A DNA stretch of 7,055 nucleotides from Pseudomonadales bacterium (GTDB lineage Bacteria; Pseudomonadota; Gammaproteobacteria; Pseudomonadales; Pseudohongiellaceae), in NCBI GenBank assembly GCA_022360535.1, contig JAKSCP010000171.1, positions 1 to 7,055 of the forward strand, given 5' to 3'. Shown piece after piece: positions 6,245 through 7,055 of the stretch. The translations under genes and the position numbers were made by a program. The first letter of the stretch is position 1, and each line of letters begins with the position of its first letter. The notes below the pieces were generated by a model. That model did no database searches and was not told the DNA's origin. It was given only the letters and a program-made list of their open reading frames with translations.

Positions 6245-7055
6245 ATGCAGGCTAGAAACAACAGAGTGACGAAATTCATAGCTCACAGCCTGGTAGTGGT
6301 GACTGGATTATTGTTGTTGGCAATGCAAGGGAATGCGCAACACGCTGTGTTGAGCGAGGGCATATTGCACCTGCCGGTAGTCGTCGTAGGTGATGAACAA
6401 TACCAGGTGGATTTGGAACAAACGTTTATCGACGACCAGATTCGCTACCAGCTCCGCGAGGCTGAATCAGTCTCTCTGGCTCTATCGGATGATCTGATAA
6501 CTTATTCCGACGGCTATCTCTCCGTTCCTTCCTACCAGATCGCGGATGAGAGTTACTGGGCGCAATTAAAACTCGTTAATGATAACCCTATTCAGTTCGC
6601 TTTAGTGGCGAGCGGTCCTCAATCTCCTGAACCCTACGATTGCAATAGCCCACTCATCGATCTATCAACCAGCAGCACGACAGGGCAGTTCCAACAGAGT
6701 GGTGCATGGAAAACAGCCGTTCCTGATCAGGTAGGGGTGAGTTCACAACTTCTTGATTTAGTCACATCGCAACTAAATGACGGCACCTACACCGGTATCG
6801 ACAGTGTGCTAGCCATCAAATGTGGCTTCCTTATCTACGAGCAGTATTTCAATGGCTACCACAGCAACGCTGTTCATGATCTCAGGTCCACCACGAAAAG
6901 TATTACTTCTGGTCTGGTGGGGATTGCCATAGACAAGGGGTTTATCGAGAGCGTTGATCTGAAGGTGGCACCGTTCCTGGCAGCGTATCCGCGAGTGGAA
7001 ACCTGGACTGAGACTCAACAGCAGATGACTATTGAAGATCTGCTGACCATGAGAA
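6245..7055 (+). CDS. Secreted beta-lactamase-family serine hydrolase (class C / 6-aminohexanoate-dimer hydrolase type), N-terminal part
   Basis: The gene is open from ATG 6245 to the window edge (270 complete codons). GGAAG stands eight bases before the ATG. Residues 1-31 are a Sec signal peptide (basic start, hydrophobic 15-27, cleavage likely at GNA|QH). Residues 37-120 hold two related beta-strand-like repeats. From about residue 162 the beta-lactamase fold begins, with a VLAIKCGFLIYEQYF strand and then DLRSTTKSITSGLVGIAID. Ser215 and Lys218 form the SxxK active-site motif (Ser at 6887-6889). The later Tyr and KTG-like motifs lie outside the window. The family includes class C beta-lactamases, esterases and NylB-like amide hydrolases, so a beta-lactam substrate is not implied. 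The gene is divergent from the repressor, as hydrolase genes often are in bla systems, and co-regulation is inferred. Confidence 0.88.
   Translation, partial: MQARNNRVTKFIAHSLVVVTGLLLLAMQGNAQHAVLSEGILHLPVVVVGDEQYQVDLEQTFIDDQIRYQLREAESVSLALSDDLITYSDGYLSVPSYQIADESYWAQLKLVNDNPIQFALVASGPQSPEPYDCNSPLIDLSTSSTTGQFQQSGAWKTAVPDQVGVSSQLLDLVTSQLNDGTYTGIDSVLAIKCGFLIYEQYFNGYHSNAVHDLRSTTKSITSGLVGIAIDKGFIESVDLKVAPFLAAYPRVETWTETQQQMTIEDLLTMR
6353..6604 (+). repeat. Two-copy protein repeat in the N-terminal region of the hydrolase
   Basis: Residues 37-70 and 88-120 align with one gap. Both start S-[ED]-G-x-L-x-x-P and continue to D-E-x-Y with a Leu four residues later, ending I-x-[YF]-x-L. I count about ten identities in 33 positions. 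They look like two beta-hairpin units of a small accessory domain before the catalytic domain; their role is unknown. Confidence 0.55.

Noticed and set aside
6809..7018. Open frame of 69 codons on the - strand at the right edge
   Set aside because: It is antisense to the SxxK region of the hydrolase gene, whose + strand frame stays open to the window edge and has clear family motifs.

Overview
The window looks like a gammaproteobacterial chromosome, possibly from a marine or environmental lineage. This is inferred from the protein families, Shine-Dalgarno style starts, Sec signal peptides and mid-range base composition. There is no rRNA or other marker to place it more precisely. I see no tRNA, CRISPR array, insertion sequence or phage gene.

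Left part (1-2467). The window opens inside the C-terminal catalytic domain of an S9-family serine peptidase on the + strand, with the complete Ser-Asp-His triad present. Facing it, nine bases away, is a DUF488-family gene on the - strand. Divergent from that is a + strand gene for a seven-helix membrane protein with a C-terminal PAS domain and no visible output domain. These are housekeeping or accessory genes with no evident link to the right part.

Right part (2589-7055) is the interesting region. Four - strand genes are arranged head to tail: a BlaI/MecI-type repressor (6089-5706), an M56/BlaR1-type membrane zinc peptidase (5672-3849), and two small secreted paralogues (3766-3203 and 3137-2589). 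The gaps are 33, 82 and 65 bases. The periplasmic C-terminal domain of the M56 protein, which replaces the penicillin-binding sensor of true BlaR1, is homologous to the two secreted proteins. All three share a Cys-15-Cys spacing with a CEPxF motif at the second Cys and a C-terminal helix of the same pattern. A sigma70-like promoter and a perfect 8-bp inverted repeat placed at the predicted transcription start lie in front of the repressor gene.

Divergent from the repressor is a + strand gene that runs off the right edge. It encodes a secreted beta-lactamase-fold serine hydrolase with an SxxK motif, preceded by a two-repeat N-terminal region.

Working model (inference): the layout copies the bla/mec logic of hydrolase gene, sensor peptidase and repressor, but with a different sensor. 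The two secreted paralogues could be ligands, decoys or partners of the sensor domain they resemble. The signal itself cannot be read from the sequence.
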